From NCBI GenBank assembly GCA_027055635.1, contig JALUMZ010000270.1:1-22900 (forward strand): a stretch of DNA of 22,900 bases, in the 5' to 3' direction. Numbering within the stretch: position 1 is the first letter of the stretch; the number at the start of each line of letters is the position of its first letter. The position numbers and the translations under genes are program-made. Below are positions 13,440 through 22,020 of this stretch, piece after piece. Under the pieces are notes generated by a model that was given only the letters and a program-made list of their open reading frames with translations, did not search any database and had not been told where the DNA came from. Source of the stretch: Campylobacteraceae bacterium (lineage in GTDB: Bacteria; Campylobacterota; Campylobacteria; Campylobacterales; Sulfurospirillaceae).

Positions 13440-15212
13440 ATGAGTAAAACACTAGAGAATCTAAAAAATATCAACCAAACATACATACAAAATCTTCCAA
13501 ATTCCAAAAAGATTTTTGAACAAGGCAGTCGAGACGACATACAAGTACCTGTGCGAGAGATAACTCTTAGTCCAACAGTTAAAAGTGACGGCTCACTTGA
13601 GCAAAATCCTCCACTTTTTGTTTATGACACAACTGGTCCATATACAGACCCATTTGCAAAGATAGATTTGCATAAAGGGCTAAAAACTTTAAGAGCAAAT
13701 TGGATAGAAGAGAGAAATGACACTGAAAAGCTTGATAGTTTTAGCTCCAAATACTCTCATGACAGATACATAAAAGATGAGCTAGATATACTTCGTTTTC
13801 CAAATATCCCAAAACCAAGAAGAGCAGTGAAGGGTAAAAATATAACCCAAATGCACTACGCAAAAAAGGGAATCATAACCCCAGAGATGGAGTTTGTAGC
13901 GATAAGAGAAAATTGCAAGATAGAGGAAATGAGAAAAAACGGACTACTCGCTAGACAGCATCTTGGCATGAGCTTTGGAGCTAAAATGCCAAGTTTTTAT
14001 ACTCCAGAGTTTGTAAGAGATGAGATAGCATCGGGCAGAGCTGTGATTCCCGCAAATGTAAATCACCCAGAGATTGAACCCATGATAATAGGTCGAAACT
14101 TTATGGTCAAGGTAAATGCAAATATAGGAAACTCTGCAACTTCATCATCTATCGAGGAGGAGATCGAAAAGATGATTTGGGCTACAAGATGGGGTGCAGA
14201 TACTGTCATGGATCTCTCTACTGGCAAAAATATCCATGAAACAAGAGAGTGGATCATCAGAAATTCCGCTGTTCCTATCGGCACAGTACCAATCTACCAA
14301 GCATTAGAAAAGGTAGATGGAGTGGCTGAGGATTTGACTTGGGAGATATATAGAGATACTCTGATAGAACAAGCCGAACAAGGGGTTGACTATTTTACTA
14401 TTCACGCAGGTGTCAGGCTACACTACATACCACTTGCTTCAAAAAGACTCACTGGAATCGTCTCAAGAGGAGGCTCTATCATGGCAAAGTGGTGTTTGCA
14501 TCACCATAGAGAGAGCTTTTTATATGAGCATTTTGAAGATATTTGTCGCATTATGAAGGCTTATGATGTGGCATTTTCACTAGGTGATGGTTTGAGGCCA
14601 GGCTCTTTATATGATGCAAATGATGAAGCGCAGTTTGCTGAACTTGAAACTTTGGGCGAGTTAACCAAAATAGCTTGGAAACATGATGTTCAAGTGATGA
14701 TAGAGGGTCCAGGACATGTACCGCTTCATATGATAAAAGAGAATATGACTAAAGAGCTAGAAGATTGTCATGAAGCCCCTTTTTATACGCTAGGACCATT
14801 GACTACTGATATCGCCCCTGGGTATGACCATATAACTTCAGCCTTAGGAGCTGCAAATATAGGCTGGTACGGAACTGCAATGCTCTGTTATGTGACACCA
14901 AAAGAGCATTTGGGATTGCCGGATAAAGATGATGTCAAAGAGGGAATTATCACTTATAAGATCGCTGCCCATGCGGCCGATCTTGCCAAGGGATTTGCAG
15001 GTGCTCAGATACGGGACAATGCCATGAGTAAAGCCAGATTTGAGTTTAGATGGTTTGACCAGTTCAATATAGGGTTTGACCCAGACAGGGCTTTGGAGTT
15101 CCATGATGAAGAGTTGCCCGCAGAGGGTGCCAAGATAGCTCAATTTTGCTCAATGTGCGGACCAAAATTTTGTTCCATGAAGATTAGCCATGATATCCGT
15201 AAAACTAAATAA
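13440..15212 (+). CDS. thiC: Phosphomethylpyrimidine synthase ThiC
   Basis: A 590-residue protein. This radical-SAM enzyme rearranges aminoimidazole ribotide to 4-amino-5-hydroxymethyl-2-methylpyrimidine phosphate. Core blocks such as NVNHPEIEPMIIGRNF, KVNANIGNSA, WGADTVMDLSTGKN, FTIHAGV, SLGDGLRPGS and MIEGPGHVPLH are intact. The C-terminal iron-sulfur motif C-x2-C-x4-C is at Cys570, Cys573 and Cys578, followed by only 12 residues. The N-terminal domain of the long bacterial form is present. The start ATG is placed by AAAGGAG at 13425-13431. It is the first gene after the TPP riboswitch. Its 3' end overlaps thiS by 23 nt. Confidence 0.98.
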   Translation: MSKTLENLKNINQTYIQNLPNSKKIFEQGSRDDIQVPVREITLSPTVKSDGSLEQNPPLFVYDTTGPYTDPFAKIDLHKGLKTLRANWIEERNDTEKLDSFSSKYSHDRYIKDELDILRFPNIPKPRRAVKGKNITQMHYAKKGIITPEMEFVAIRENCKIEEMRKNGLLARQHLGMSFGAKMPSFYTPEFVRDEIASGRAVIPANVNHPEIEPMIIGRNFMVKVNANIGNSATSSSIEEEIEKMIWATRWGADTVMDLSTGKNIHETREWIIRNSAVPIGTVPIYQALEKVDGVAEDLTWEIYRDTLIEQAEQGVDYFTIHAGVRLHYIPLASKRLTGIVSRGGSIMAKWCLHHHRESFLYEHFEDICRIMKAYDVAFSLGDGLRPGSLYDANDEAQFAELETLGELTKIAWKHDVQVMIEGPGHVPLHMIKENMTKELEDCHEAPFYTLGPLTTDIAPGYDHITSALGAANIGWYGTAMLCYVTPKEHLGLPDKDDVKEGIITYKIAAHAADLAKGFAGAQIRDNAMSKARFEFRWFDQFNIGFDPDRALEFHDEELPAEGAKIAQFCSMCGPKFCSMKISHDIRKTK

Positions 15213-15393
15213 TAAGGAGAAATGGATAAGAGAAGGCTCATCTGTATCAGATTTATTAAAATTTCTCGATTTGAAAAAAGATGGCATAGTTGTGGAGATA
15301 AACTTAAATATCATCAAAAAAGATAGATATGAAGATACTGTACTTCAAAGTGGTGACAGCATAGAGATTATAACCTTCATGGGAGGCGGATAG
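15190..15393 (+). CDS. thiS: Sulfur carrier protein ThiS
   Basis: A 67-residue ubiquitin-like protein ending in MGGG. The C-terminal glycine becomes the thiocarboxylate that donates sulfur to the thiazole ring. The first strand (ISVKLNNKEKWI), the helix VSDLLKFLDL, the VVEINLNII strand and the SGDSIEIITF segment fit the family length and layout. The start at 15190 lies inside thiC (23-nt overlap); it is the only in-frame start giving the full first strand, so coupled translation is likely. The stop is followed immediately by the thiG ATG. ThiF, which adenylates ThiS, is not in the window. Confidence 0.93.
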   Translation: MISVKLNNKEKWIREGSSVSDLLKFLDLKKDGIVVEINLNIIKKDRYEDTVLQSGDSIEIITFMGGG

Positions 15394-16161
15394 ATGGATA
15401 TGTTAAAGCTTGGAGAGACAGAGTTTTCAAGCAGACTCTTAAGTGGCACAGGAAAATTTAGAGACAAAAACGAGATAAAAGAGGTGCTAGAAAAGAGTGG
15501 CTCACAGATAATCACAGTTGCACTTAGGAGAGTAAATCTTGAAAACCCAACTGATAATATACTAAATTATATACCAAAGCATATAACTCTTTTGCCAAAT
15601 ACTTCGGGTGCAAGAGATGCTAAAGAAGCTGTTAGAATCGCAAGAATCGCCAAAGAGGCAGGGTGTGGAAATTTTGTCAAAATTGAGGTGATTTGCGATG
15701 CAAAATACCTCATGCCAGACAATGAAGAGACACTAAAAGCCACAAAAATTTTAGCAAAAGAGGGTTTTGTGGTTTTACCATACATCATGCCAGATATCAT
15801 TATTTGTAAAAAACTCGAAGATGCAGGAGCTAGTGCTGTGATGCCTCTTGGTTCCCCGATTGGCTCAAATGCAGGACTTCAAACCAAGAGTTTGCTCGAA
15901 ATGGTGATAGAAAACAGCAATCTGCCTGTCATCGTTGATGCAGGTATAGGACGCCCTTCGCATGCGTGTGAAGCCATGGAGATGGGAGCCGATGGAGTTC
16001 TTATAAATACAGCCATAGCTACTGCTTCAAACCCAGCCAAGATGGCAGAGGCTTTCTCTTTGGCGATAAAAGCAGGAAGAGCGGCACATCTGCTAAAACT
16101 ACAAGAGGAGAGTAGATATGCAAATGCCTCCTCTCCTCTTACTGGATTTTTGAATTTATGA
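15394..16161 (+). CDS. thiG: Thiazole synthase ThiG
   Basis: A 255-residue TIM-barrel enzyme that forms the thiazole phosphate from deoxyxylulose 5-phosphate, ThiS thiocarboxylate and dehydroglycine. Motifs include SRLLSGTGKF, TVALRRVN, LLPNTSGARDAKEAVR, NFVKIEVICD with the Schiff-base Lys96, VMPLGSPIGSNAGL, VDAGIGRPSHA and GVLINTAIA. ATG at 15394 directly follows the thiS stop; ATG at 15400 is an alternative. Its stop overlaps the thiH start (ATGA, 16158-16161). Confidence 0.97.
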   Translation: MDMLKLGETEFSSRLLSGTGKFRDKNEIKEVLEKSGSQIITVALRRVNLENPTDNILNYIPKHITLLPNTSGARDAKEAVRIARIAKEAGCGNFVKIEVICDAKYLMPDNEETLKATKILAKEGFVVLPYIMPDIIICKKLEDAGASAVMPLGSPIGSNAGLQTKSLLEMVIENSNLPVIVDAGIGRPSHACEAMEMGADGVLINTAIATASNPAKMAEAFSLAIKAGRAAHLLKLQEESRYANASSPLTGFLNL

Positions 16162-17258
16162 GTTTTTTAGATGTTTTGCAAGAGTATAAGGATTTTGATT
16201 TTGAAAATTACTTAGAGAGTGTAAGTGATGAGATGATAAAAAAAGCTATAAATAAAAAAAAATTAAATAAGTTTGATTTCTTAACTCTACTCTCTCCAAA
16301 AGCAAAAAATCACTTAGAAGAGATGGCAAGAAGAGCTCACGAGATAACAGTAGCAAACTTTGGCTATACCATAAATCTATATCTTCCGATATATGTCTCA
16401 AACTACTGTAACAGCGACTGTTCATACTGTGGTTTTAGCAAAAAGAATAGAATCCAAAGAAAAAAACTATCTCTTAGCGAAGTTGAAATCGAAGCAAAAG
16501 AGATAGCAAAGAGTGGCATAAAAAACATACTCTTTCTAACAGGCGAATCAAAGAAAATCACCCCCATTTCATACCTTATAGATGTCACAAAAATCCTCAA
16601 AAAATACTTTAGTTTTGTCTCCATCGAAGTTTTTCCCATGAGCGAAGAGGAGTATGCTAAACTACACTTGGCTGGAGTTGATGGATTGACAGTTTATCAA
16701 GAAGTTTATGATAGAGATATATATAAAAAAGTGCACACAAGTGGAGAAAAAACCAACTATGAGTATAGACTGCAAACCCCGCAAAGAGGTGCAAAAGCTG
16801 GTATGAGATCTATAAATATCGGCTCTCTTTTTGGCTTGGGGGAGATAGTAAGTGAAGCTTTTTTTAGTGGGCTTCATGCTTCGTATTTGAGTGATAAATA
16901 CCTTGAGTGTGAATTTGGTCTCTCAATTCCAAGGATCAATGACGCCGAGGGTCATTTTAAGCCAAATAAAATAGTTGATGATGTAACATTTGTGCAGATT
17001 ATGTGTGCATATAGACTCTTCTTGCCAAGAGTTGAGATAAATATCTCTACTAGAGAAGAGGCGAGTTTTAGAGAGAATCTTTTAGGCATTTGTGCTACAA
17101 AATTTTCAGCAGGCTCAAAGACTGAGGTTGGTGGATATACTAAAGCCAAGACAGAGCCTCAATTTGAGATTTCGGATGACAGAAGCACCCAAGAGGTGAT
17201 ACAAAGGATTCAAGAGTTAGGCTATGAGCCTGTATATAAAAATTGGGAGAGCATATGA
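16158..17258 (+). CDS. thiH: 2-iminoacetate synthase (tyrosine lyase) ThiH
   Basis: A 366-residue radical-SAM enzyme. It cleaves tyrosine to dehydroglycine and p-cresol, supplying ThiG without oxygen; aerobes often use ThiO instead. The cluster motif C-x3-C-x2-C is at Cys84, Cys88 and Cys91 (CNSDCSYCGF). Further family blocks are LFLTGESKK, EVFPMSEEEY, GLTVYQEVYD, RAGMRSINIGSLFGLG-like residues and EINISTREEASFR. It overlaps both neighbours by ATGA. Use of ThiH fits an anaerobic or microaerobic lifestyle. Confidence 0.97.
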   Translation: MSFLDVLQEYKDFDFENYLESVSDEMIKKAINKKKLNKFDFLTLLSPKAKNHLEEMARRAHEITVANFGYTINLYLPIYVSNYCNSDCSYCGFSKKNRIQRKKLSLSEVEIEAKEIAKSGIKNILFLTGESKKITPISYLIDVTKILKKYFSFVSIEVFPMSEEEYAKLHLAGVDGLTVYQEVYDRDIYKKVHTSGEKTNYEYRLQTPQRGAKAGMRSINIGSLFGLGEIVSEAFFSGLHASYLSDKYLECEFGLSIPRINDAEGHFKPNKIVDDVTFVQIMCAYRLFLPRVEINISTREEASFRENLLGICATKFSAGSKTEVGGYTKAKTEPQFEISDDRSTQEVIQRIQELGYEPVYKNWESI

Positions 17259-18280
17259 TAAAAACTTATAGGATACTAGATGCAAATGTCAACCGAGCAG
17301 CTGAGGGGATTCGAGTGGTTGAAGATATTTGCAGATTTCATTATGAAGATGAACTGCTCACTAAAAAACTGCGAAATATCAGACACAAAATAAGAAAAAA
17401 CCTCAAAGATATAGACCACCATCTACTAAAACACAGAGACGCAAATCATGACATCGGCAAAAAAATCACAAACCAAAGCAAGATAGACAAAAAGGAGAAT
17501 CTATCCCAAATCATCACAGCAAACTTCAAAAGAGCTTTGGAAGCTGTGCGAGTGATAGAGGAAATAGGAAAGACGACGGCTGATATGTATGATATCGGCA
17601 AAGAGTATGAAGCTATTCGCTACGAACTTTACTATCTGGAAAAAGAAGTTTTAGTAAAAAGTAGCAAAAAAAGAGTTCCAGATGGAATCTATGGTATAAC
17701 TTTTGAGAGATTTTCAAACGGAAGAAGCAATATAGAAGTTGTGCGCGAGATGATAAAAGGCGGCATAAAAATCATCCAATACAGAGAAAAAGATAAAAGT
17801 TTCAAAGAGATGTTTGAAGAGGCAAAAATTTTAAGAGAGATGACAAAAGAGGCCGGAGTAGTATTTATCATAAATGACCATGTAGAGCTAGCGCTGATGG
17901 TTGAAGCAGATGGTGTTCACATAGGACAAGATGATTGGCCACTCTTGGAGGTGCGAAAGCTTATAGGAGATGACAAAATCATAGGACTTTCAACACATAG
18001 TGAACAACAAGCAAGAGAAGCTTTGAGACTTGGGGCTGATTATATTGGGGTGGGACCCGTGTTTGACACAAAAACGAAGGATTATGAAACTGTTGGGGTA
18101 GAGTATCTTTTGTTTGTAGCCCAAAATATCTCTATACCTTTTGTGGCAATCGGAGGCATAAAAGAGCACAATATAGACCAAGTCATAAAGGCTGGAGCAA
18201 AAAGAGTAGCACTCGTGACAGAAATCACACAAGCTAGTGATATAGCAAGAAAAATTCTTAACCTTAAAACGCACATTTGA
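17255..18280 (+). CDS. thiE: Fused HMP-phosphate kinase (ThiD2-type) and thiamine-phosphate synthase ThiE
   Basis: A 341-residue two-domain protein. Residues 1 to about 125 carry the ThiD2 signature (RILDANVNRAAEGIRVVEDI, then FKRALEAVRVIEE). This is a family known to phosphorylate HMP phosphate but not free HMP, unlike classical ThiD. Residues about 133-341 are ThiE: GIYGIT, KIIQYREKDKS, FIINDHVELALMVEADGVHIGQDD, YIGVGPVFDTKTK and IPFVAIGGI. ThiE joins HMP pyrophosphate to thiazole phosphate. The fusion would pass the pyrophosphate directly to the synthase. The start is the ATG at 17255, overlapping the thiH stop by ATGA with GGGAGA just upstream; a TTG 12 nt earlier is open but unlikely. 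Confidence 0.92.
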   Translation: MIKTYRILDANVNRAAEGIRVVEDICRFHYEDELLTKKLRNIRHKIRKNLKDIDHHLLKHRDANHDIGKKITNQSKIDKKENLSQIITANFKRALEAVRVIEEIGKTTADMYDIGKEYEAIRYELYYLEKEVLVKSSKKRVPDGIYGITFERFSNGRSNIEVVREMIKGGIKIIQYREKDKSFKEMFEEAKILREMTKEAGVVFIINDHVELALMVEADGVHIGQDDWPLLEVRKLIGDDKIIGLSTHSEQQAREALRLGADYIGVGPVFDTKTKDYETVGVEYLLFVAQNISIPFVAIGGIKEHNIDQVIKAGAKRVALVTEITQASDIARKILNLKTHI

Positions 18281-18309
18281 AGTAGTTCTATAAATTTATA
18301 GAACTACTT
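18280..18309. terminator. 30-bp perfect palindrome at the end of the thiamine operon
   Basis: Two 15-nt arms, AAGTAGTTCTATAAA and TTTATAGAACTACTT, meet without spacer; the first base is the last base of the thiE stop codon. No T run follows, so it is a likely mRNA 3' stabiliser or a weak terminator; a two-fold DNA-binding site is possible. Confidence 0.6.
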
Positions 18310-18333
18310 GGTATAAAACAGACATATAACTCT

Positions 18334-18526
18334 TATAATACCTGCTTATTTATAATATATCCTCGCAAAGTATTAACATCTCGCAATTAGAAACAAAAAT
18401 AGACAGATAATATTAAATAAAACAATTAGTTTATTATTTAAAATCTTCAAAAAATTGACGAAATTGACGAAAAAAGTATTTTGTTTTTCTTATCTTTTAT
18501 TGTACAATTCCTAAATTTTTTGGAGG
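18334..18526 (+). promoter_or_regulatory. Upstream region and promoter of the FadL-type gene
   Basis: The likely -10 is TACAAT at 18503-18508 behind a long T-rich stretch, with GGAGG (18522-18526) 6 nt before the ATG. Further upstream are two TATAAT sites (18334-18339, 18351-18356), an 8-bp inverted repeat TTAAATAA/TTATTTAA (18413-18441), and the 9-mer AAATTGACG twice in tandem (18452-18469). The tandem 9-mer could be a regulator site. No gene is seen in this 250-nt gap. Confidence 0.5.
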
Positions 18527-18532
18527 TAATTA

Positions 18533-19690
18533 ATGAAAAAGTTAGTTTTAGTGGCACTTAGTGCATCTGTACTACTTGCTACAAACGGAGATAACTTGAT
18601 AGGTCTTGGCGCAAAATCAAGGGCCATGGGCGGAGTTGGAATTGCCACTTTTTTTGGTGCAGAAAATGTTTTGGTAAACCCTGCCATGATTGCAAAAAGC
18701 AAAAATACACAGATGGACTTTGGAGCGACTCTTTTTATGCCTAGTGTCCAAGCAAATGGAACAGATAGTGATGCCGATATGAGTATCATGCCAGAAGTTT
18801 TTTCTTCTATTAAGATAAATGAAAACTGGGCTTTTGGTCTTGGCATGTTTGGAGCAGCTGGCATGGGTGTGGATTATAGAGGAACTCCGACATTGATGGA
18901 TGCAAGAACAAATCTAATGCTGATGAAATTTGCTCCTACACTTGCATACCATACAGATGGTATCTCAGCAGGCTTTGCTCCTGTTATCCAGTATGGCTCA
19001 CTTGACATAGCATACAATATGCATGGCATGGGAGGAATAAACCAAGTAGGTTCAGGCTCTAGCGACCACTTTGGCGTTGGTTTTGCACTTGGTTTTAGTT
19101 ATGATGTCAACAATGATTTTACAATTGGTCTTGTTTATAAATCAAAAATAAGCATGTCTTACAAAAATACATTAAGTACGGCATCTGCTCCTTTTGTAGC
19201 TATGGGAATTTTTCCTGCGGTATTTGCAGATGATTTGGCTCAGCCAGCAGAATATGGGCTCGGGTTATCCTATAATTTCGATAATCTTAACTTCTCATTC
19301 GACTATAAAAAAGTGAAATGGGGCAGTGCAGACGGATACAAAGATTTTGGCTGGAAGGATCAAAATATTTACTCACTTGGTGTGAAATATGAAAATGATG
19401 GAACATGGTATAGTCTTGGATACAATCATGCAACAAATCCTATCACGACATATCCGGGAGCTACACCACAAGGCCAATCTTTAAATATGTTTAACTACCT
19501 TATGTTTCCGGCAACCAGCGAAGACCACTTTACCACTGGTGCAGGGACAAATTTAAATAAAAATATATCTTTGGACTTTAGCTTTGTATATTCACCAAGC
19601 AATACAATGACTGTAAATACAACGATAGGACCTTTGACTGTAAAGCATTCTGAATCATCAGCAGAAATTACTTTGAGATATGATTTCTAG
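18533..19690 (+). CDS. Outer-membrane FadL/TodX-type hydrophobic-compound channel
   Basis: A 385-residue protein. A short signal peptide (MKKLVLVALSASVLLA) is followed by the FadL-family N-terminus: NGDNLIGLGAKSRAMGGVGIA and ENVLVNPA, the hatch region (compare the usual G-A-x-S and N-P-A motifs). The remainder alternates aromatic strands and polar loops, as in a 14-strand barrel, and ends in EITLRYDF with the terminal phenylalanine recognised by the barrel assembly machinery. Family members pass long-chain fatty acids or aromatic hydrocarbons across the outer membrane; the substrate here is not known. The length is somewhat below E. coli FadL. A small gene follows after 11 nt. Confidence 0.87.
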   Translation: MKKLVLVALSASVLLATNGDNLIGLGAKSRAMGGVGIATFFGAENVLVNPAMIAKSKNTQMDFGATLFMPSVQANGTDSDADMSIMPEVFSSIKINENWAFGLGMFGAAGMGVDYRGTPTLMDARTNLMLMKFAPTLAYHTDGISAGFAPVIQYGSLDIAYNMHGMGGINQVGSGSSDHFGVGFALGFSYDVNNDFTIGLVYKSKISMSYKNTLSTASAPFVAMGIFPAVFADDLAQPAEYGLGLSYNFDNLNFSFDYKKVKWGSADGYKDFGWKDQNIYSLGVKYENDGTWYSLGYNHATNPITTYPGATPQGQSLNMFNYLMFPATSEDHFTTGAGTNLNKNISLDFSFVYSPSNTMTVNTTIGPLTVKHSESSAEITLRYDF

Positions 19691-19701
19691 GTAGATAAAA
19701 A

Positions 19702-20091
19702 ATGAAAAAGATAATATTTAAAGATAAATACCCAGTTTATACTATGCAAATTTTAAAAAGTAAAACTAGGTTTAAAAATGCAGATGAAATTATTAAGTAT
19801 ATAAAGGAAAAAATCAAACAACACCCTATAGCATCATACATAACTGTTTTTGATCACTTTTCACACACAAAGTCCCTTAGTGAACACAAAATAATGGAAG
19901 ATATGGTTGATGCTAAAAATATAATATTTTGCTTTGGAAAAGAGATACCCACGGCAAAAATTTTGGCCGTCAGACCAAGATCTATAGGGATATGTGAATT
20001 TACCGATCAGTTTGAGATTAATTTTTTAGAAGCTCCAAAAGAGGGACTTCAAAAAGAGCTAGAAAGTTGGATTGAGGGGTTAAAAGACTAA
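19702..20091 (+). CDS. Small conserved protein, DUF6858-like
   Basis: A 129-residue soluble protein without signal peptide or membrane segment. It resembles an uncharacterised family seen in Campylobacterota that I recall as DUF6858 (KYPVYTMQILKS, HPIASYITVFDHFSHTKSL, IIFCFGKEIP, LAVRPRSIGICEF). A His/Asp/Phe-rich centre and a single cysteine stand out. It starts 11 nt after the FadL-type gene and probably shares its transcript. Its last 4 nt overlap the 3' end of the convergent nspC. Function unknown. Confidence 0.7.
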   Translation: MKKIIFKDKYPVYTMQILKSKTRFKNADEIIKYIKEKIKQHPIASYITVFDHFSHTKSLSEHKIMEDMVDAKNIIFCFGKEIPTAKILAVRPRSIGICEFTDQFEINFLEAPKEGLQKELESWIEGLKD

Positions 20092-21206
20092 TTTCTATCT
20101 CTATATGTCTCATAAGAAAATTTTTTTACTAATTTAAAACTACCATCTTTCTTCTTCATTGCTAAAGATGGTAGTTTTATGCCATTAAATGTTGTATTTT
20201 TTACAATAGTATAGTGAATTTGATCTTCAAATATGATACTATCTCCCACTTTAAGCGGTTTATCAAAAGAGTAATCTCCCATGATATCACCTGAGAGACA
20301 GCTGTTTGAGCTTAATCTATATGTATATGGTTTTATATTTGCCTCTGATGCATCTCTTACCTGTGCACGATACGGCATAGCTAGAGTATCAGGCATATGT
20401 GCTTCAGCGGAGGTATCAAGTATAGCTATATCCATCTCATTATGAATTATATCGAGAACAGATGATACTAAAACCCCGCATCTCCAACCAACAGCTTCTC
20501 CCGGCTCAAGATAGACTTCCACGCCATACCTTTTTCTAAAATCAACTATTAGTTGCACTAATTTGTCTATATCATAACCATCTTTGGTGATATGGTGCCC
20601 TCCTCCAAAATTTACCCACTTCATGTTGGGTATGTATTTGCCAAACTTATCCTCAACAACACTCAATACCTTTTCAAGCTCGTCTGCTCCTTGTTCACAA
20701 AGAGCATGAAAATGCAAACCATCAATTCCATCAAGCAATGTATCATTGAACTCATCTTTGGTAACACCAAAACGACTATATACTCCACAAGGATTATATA
20801 GTTCAACAGGAGCACAGGAGACTTGAGGATTTATCCGGATACCACAAGATACCCTGCTGCTAATCGCTTTAGATTTATACCTGCTCCATTGAGAAAAAGA
20901 GTTAAAAACTATATGTTGGCTCAAATCCAAGATTTCATCTATATCATCCTCTTTGAAAGCAGGTGAATATGTATGTATCTCACCTTTAAATTTCTCTTTT
21001 GCCAGCTTTGCCTCCCAAAGACCGCTAGCACAACAACCATCAAGATATTTTGAAACAAGAGGCTCAAGATGCCAGAAAGCAAACCCTTTAAGTGCCAAAA
21101 GTATCTTAGCACCACTTCTTTGCTTTACCGCTGAGAGAATTTTTAGATTTTTTTCTAGCAACTCTTCATAGCAGACATAACATGGAGTCTCTACGCCCTC
21201 AAGCAT
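20088..21206 (-). CDS. nspC: Carboxynorspermidine/carboxyspermidine decarboxylase NspC
   Basis: A 372-residue PLP enzyme of the alanine racemase-fold decarboxylases. It removes CO2 from carboxynorspermidine or carboxyspermidine in the alternative polyamine route that many Campylobacterota use for spermidine. Seen are PCYVCYEE at the N-terminus, LLALKGFAFW with PLP lysine Lys40, HFHALCEQ, WVNFGGGHHIT, the YLEPGEAVGWRCG strand, DTSAEAHMPD and the catalytic CLSGD. The length fits the family. It overlaps the upstream SDR gene by 8 nt. The partner dehydrogenase gene (carboxynorspermidine synthase) is not in the window. Confidence 0.95.
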   Translation of the reverse strand: MLEGVETPCYVCYEELLEKNLKILSAVKQRSGAKILLALKGFAFWHLEPLVSKYLDGCCASGLWEAKLAKEKFKGEIHTYSPAFKEDDIDEILDLSQHIVFNSFSQWSRYKSKAISSRVSCGIRINPQVSCAPVELYNPCGVYSRFGVTKDEFNDTLLDGIDGLHFHALCEQGADELEKVLSVVEDKFGKYIPNMKWVNFGGGHHITKDGYDIDKLVQLIVDFRKRYGVEVYLEPGEAVGWRCGVLVSSVLDIIHNEMDIAILDTSAEAHMPDTLAMPYRAQVRDASEANIKPYTYRLSSNSCLSGDIMGDYSFDKPLKVGDSIIFEDQIHYTIVKNTTFNGIKLPSLAMKKKDGSFKLVKKFSYETYRDRN

Positions 21207-22020
21207 TTCTTAAAATCCTATCTAGCATTTTTGTGCTCAAAACTCTCTTTAAAAACCAAAAAAGAGTAGTTGGAAATGTAACTCTGTATCTAGCTTTTGG
21301 ATTTTTACTATTTATAATTTTTAACAAAACCCTACAAACAGCATCACTGCCTAAAGTAAATGGATCATCTTTTGTTGATTGAAATCTTGCTATTGATTGT
21401 GCATAGCTGTTCTCGTAAAAACTTCCCTTAACTGTTATGTATTTTTTGAATTTAATATAAGCATTTTTTCTAAAGTCACTTCTTATTGGACCAGGCTCTA
21501 TCAAAACAACATCGATACTAAATGGCTCCAACTCAAGCCTAAGAGTATCACTAAGCCCTTCAAGTGCATATTTACTAGCATTATAAGCTCCCCTATAAGG
21601 CATAGATACAAATCCTAAAACTGAGCTATTTTGTACGATTTTGGCATTGCTAGAGTTTCTAAGTAGTTTTAAAACAGCTTTTGTTAATGCAAAGTTTCCA
21701 AAAACATTCGTTTCAAATTGTTCCCTTAGAGCATCTTTACTCAAATCCTCTAAAGCCCCCGGCTGCCCAAAGCCTGCGTTATTAAATAGTATATCTAATT
21801 TTCCGCCATTATCACTTGCTATAAAATTTACCGCATTTTCTATATCTTCTTGCTTCGTTACATCAAGCTTAAATGAACGCAAGCCCTCTTTTTTTAATCT
21901 CTGCACATCTTCATCTCTTCTAGCTGTAGAGTAAACATTATAACCCATCTTGTGCAACTCTTTGGCGCAAAAGTAACCTATGCCACTAGAGCACCCTGTT
22001 ATCAAGATACTCTCTTTCAT
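21199..22020 (-). CDS. Short-chain dehydrogenase/reductase (classical SDR)
   Basis: A 273-residue protein. The Rossmann fold has TGCSSGIG (8-15) for the dinucleotide, STARRDED with Arg residues that suggest NADP preference, KLDVT, NNAGFGQPG, the QNSSVLG serine strand, and the catalytic AYNASK (Y-x3-K), then EPGPIRSDF. The C-terminal extension of about 60 residues is basic and partly hydrophobic (FPTTLFWFLKRVL), as in membrane-associated SDRs acting on lipids or steroid-like substrates. The ATG at 22020 overlaps the cupin stop by 1 nt (TGATG); a TTG one codon earlier is less likely. Substrate unknown; placement before nspC suggests only cotranscription. Confidence 0.9.
   Translation of the reverse strand: MKESILITGCSSGIGYFCAKELHKMGYNVYSTARRDEDVQRLKKEGLRSFKLDVTKQEDIENAVNFIASDNGGKLDILFNNAGFGQPGALEDLSKDALREQFETNVFGNFALTKAVLKLLRNSSNAKIVQNSSVLGFVSMPYRGAYNASKYALEGLSDTLRLELEPFSIDVVLIEPGPIRSDFRKNAYIKFKKYITVKGSFYENSYAQSIARFQSTKDDPFTLGSDAVCRVLLKIINSKNPKARYRVTFPTTLFWFLKRVLSTKMLDRILRNA

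Noticed and set aside
15222..15323. ATG with a good AAGGAG 5 nt upstream, 33 codons
   Set aside because: It is out of frame inside thiS, where the ThiS frame is clearly the conserved one; the purine run is encoded by ThiS residues.
17243..17254. TTG start four codons before thiE
   Set aside because: It includes the GGGAGA ribosome binding site; the ATG at 17255 has the ATGA overlap seen at the other junctions of the operon.
17990..18276. Two minus-strand frames of 64 and 94 codons
   Set aside because: Both are antisense to the ThiE domain and read as cysteine- and serine-rich shadow translations.
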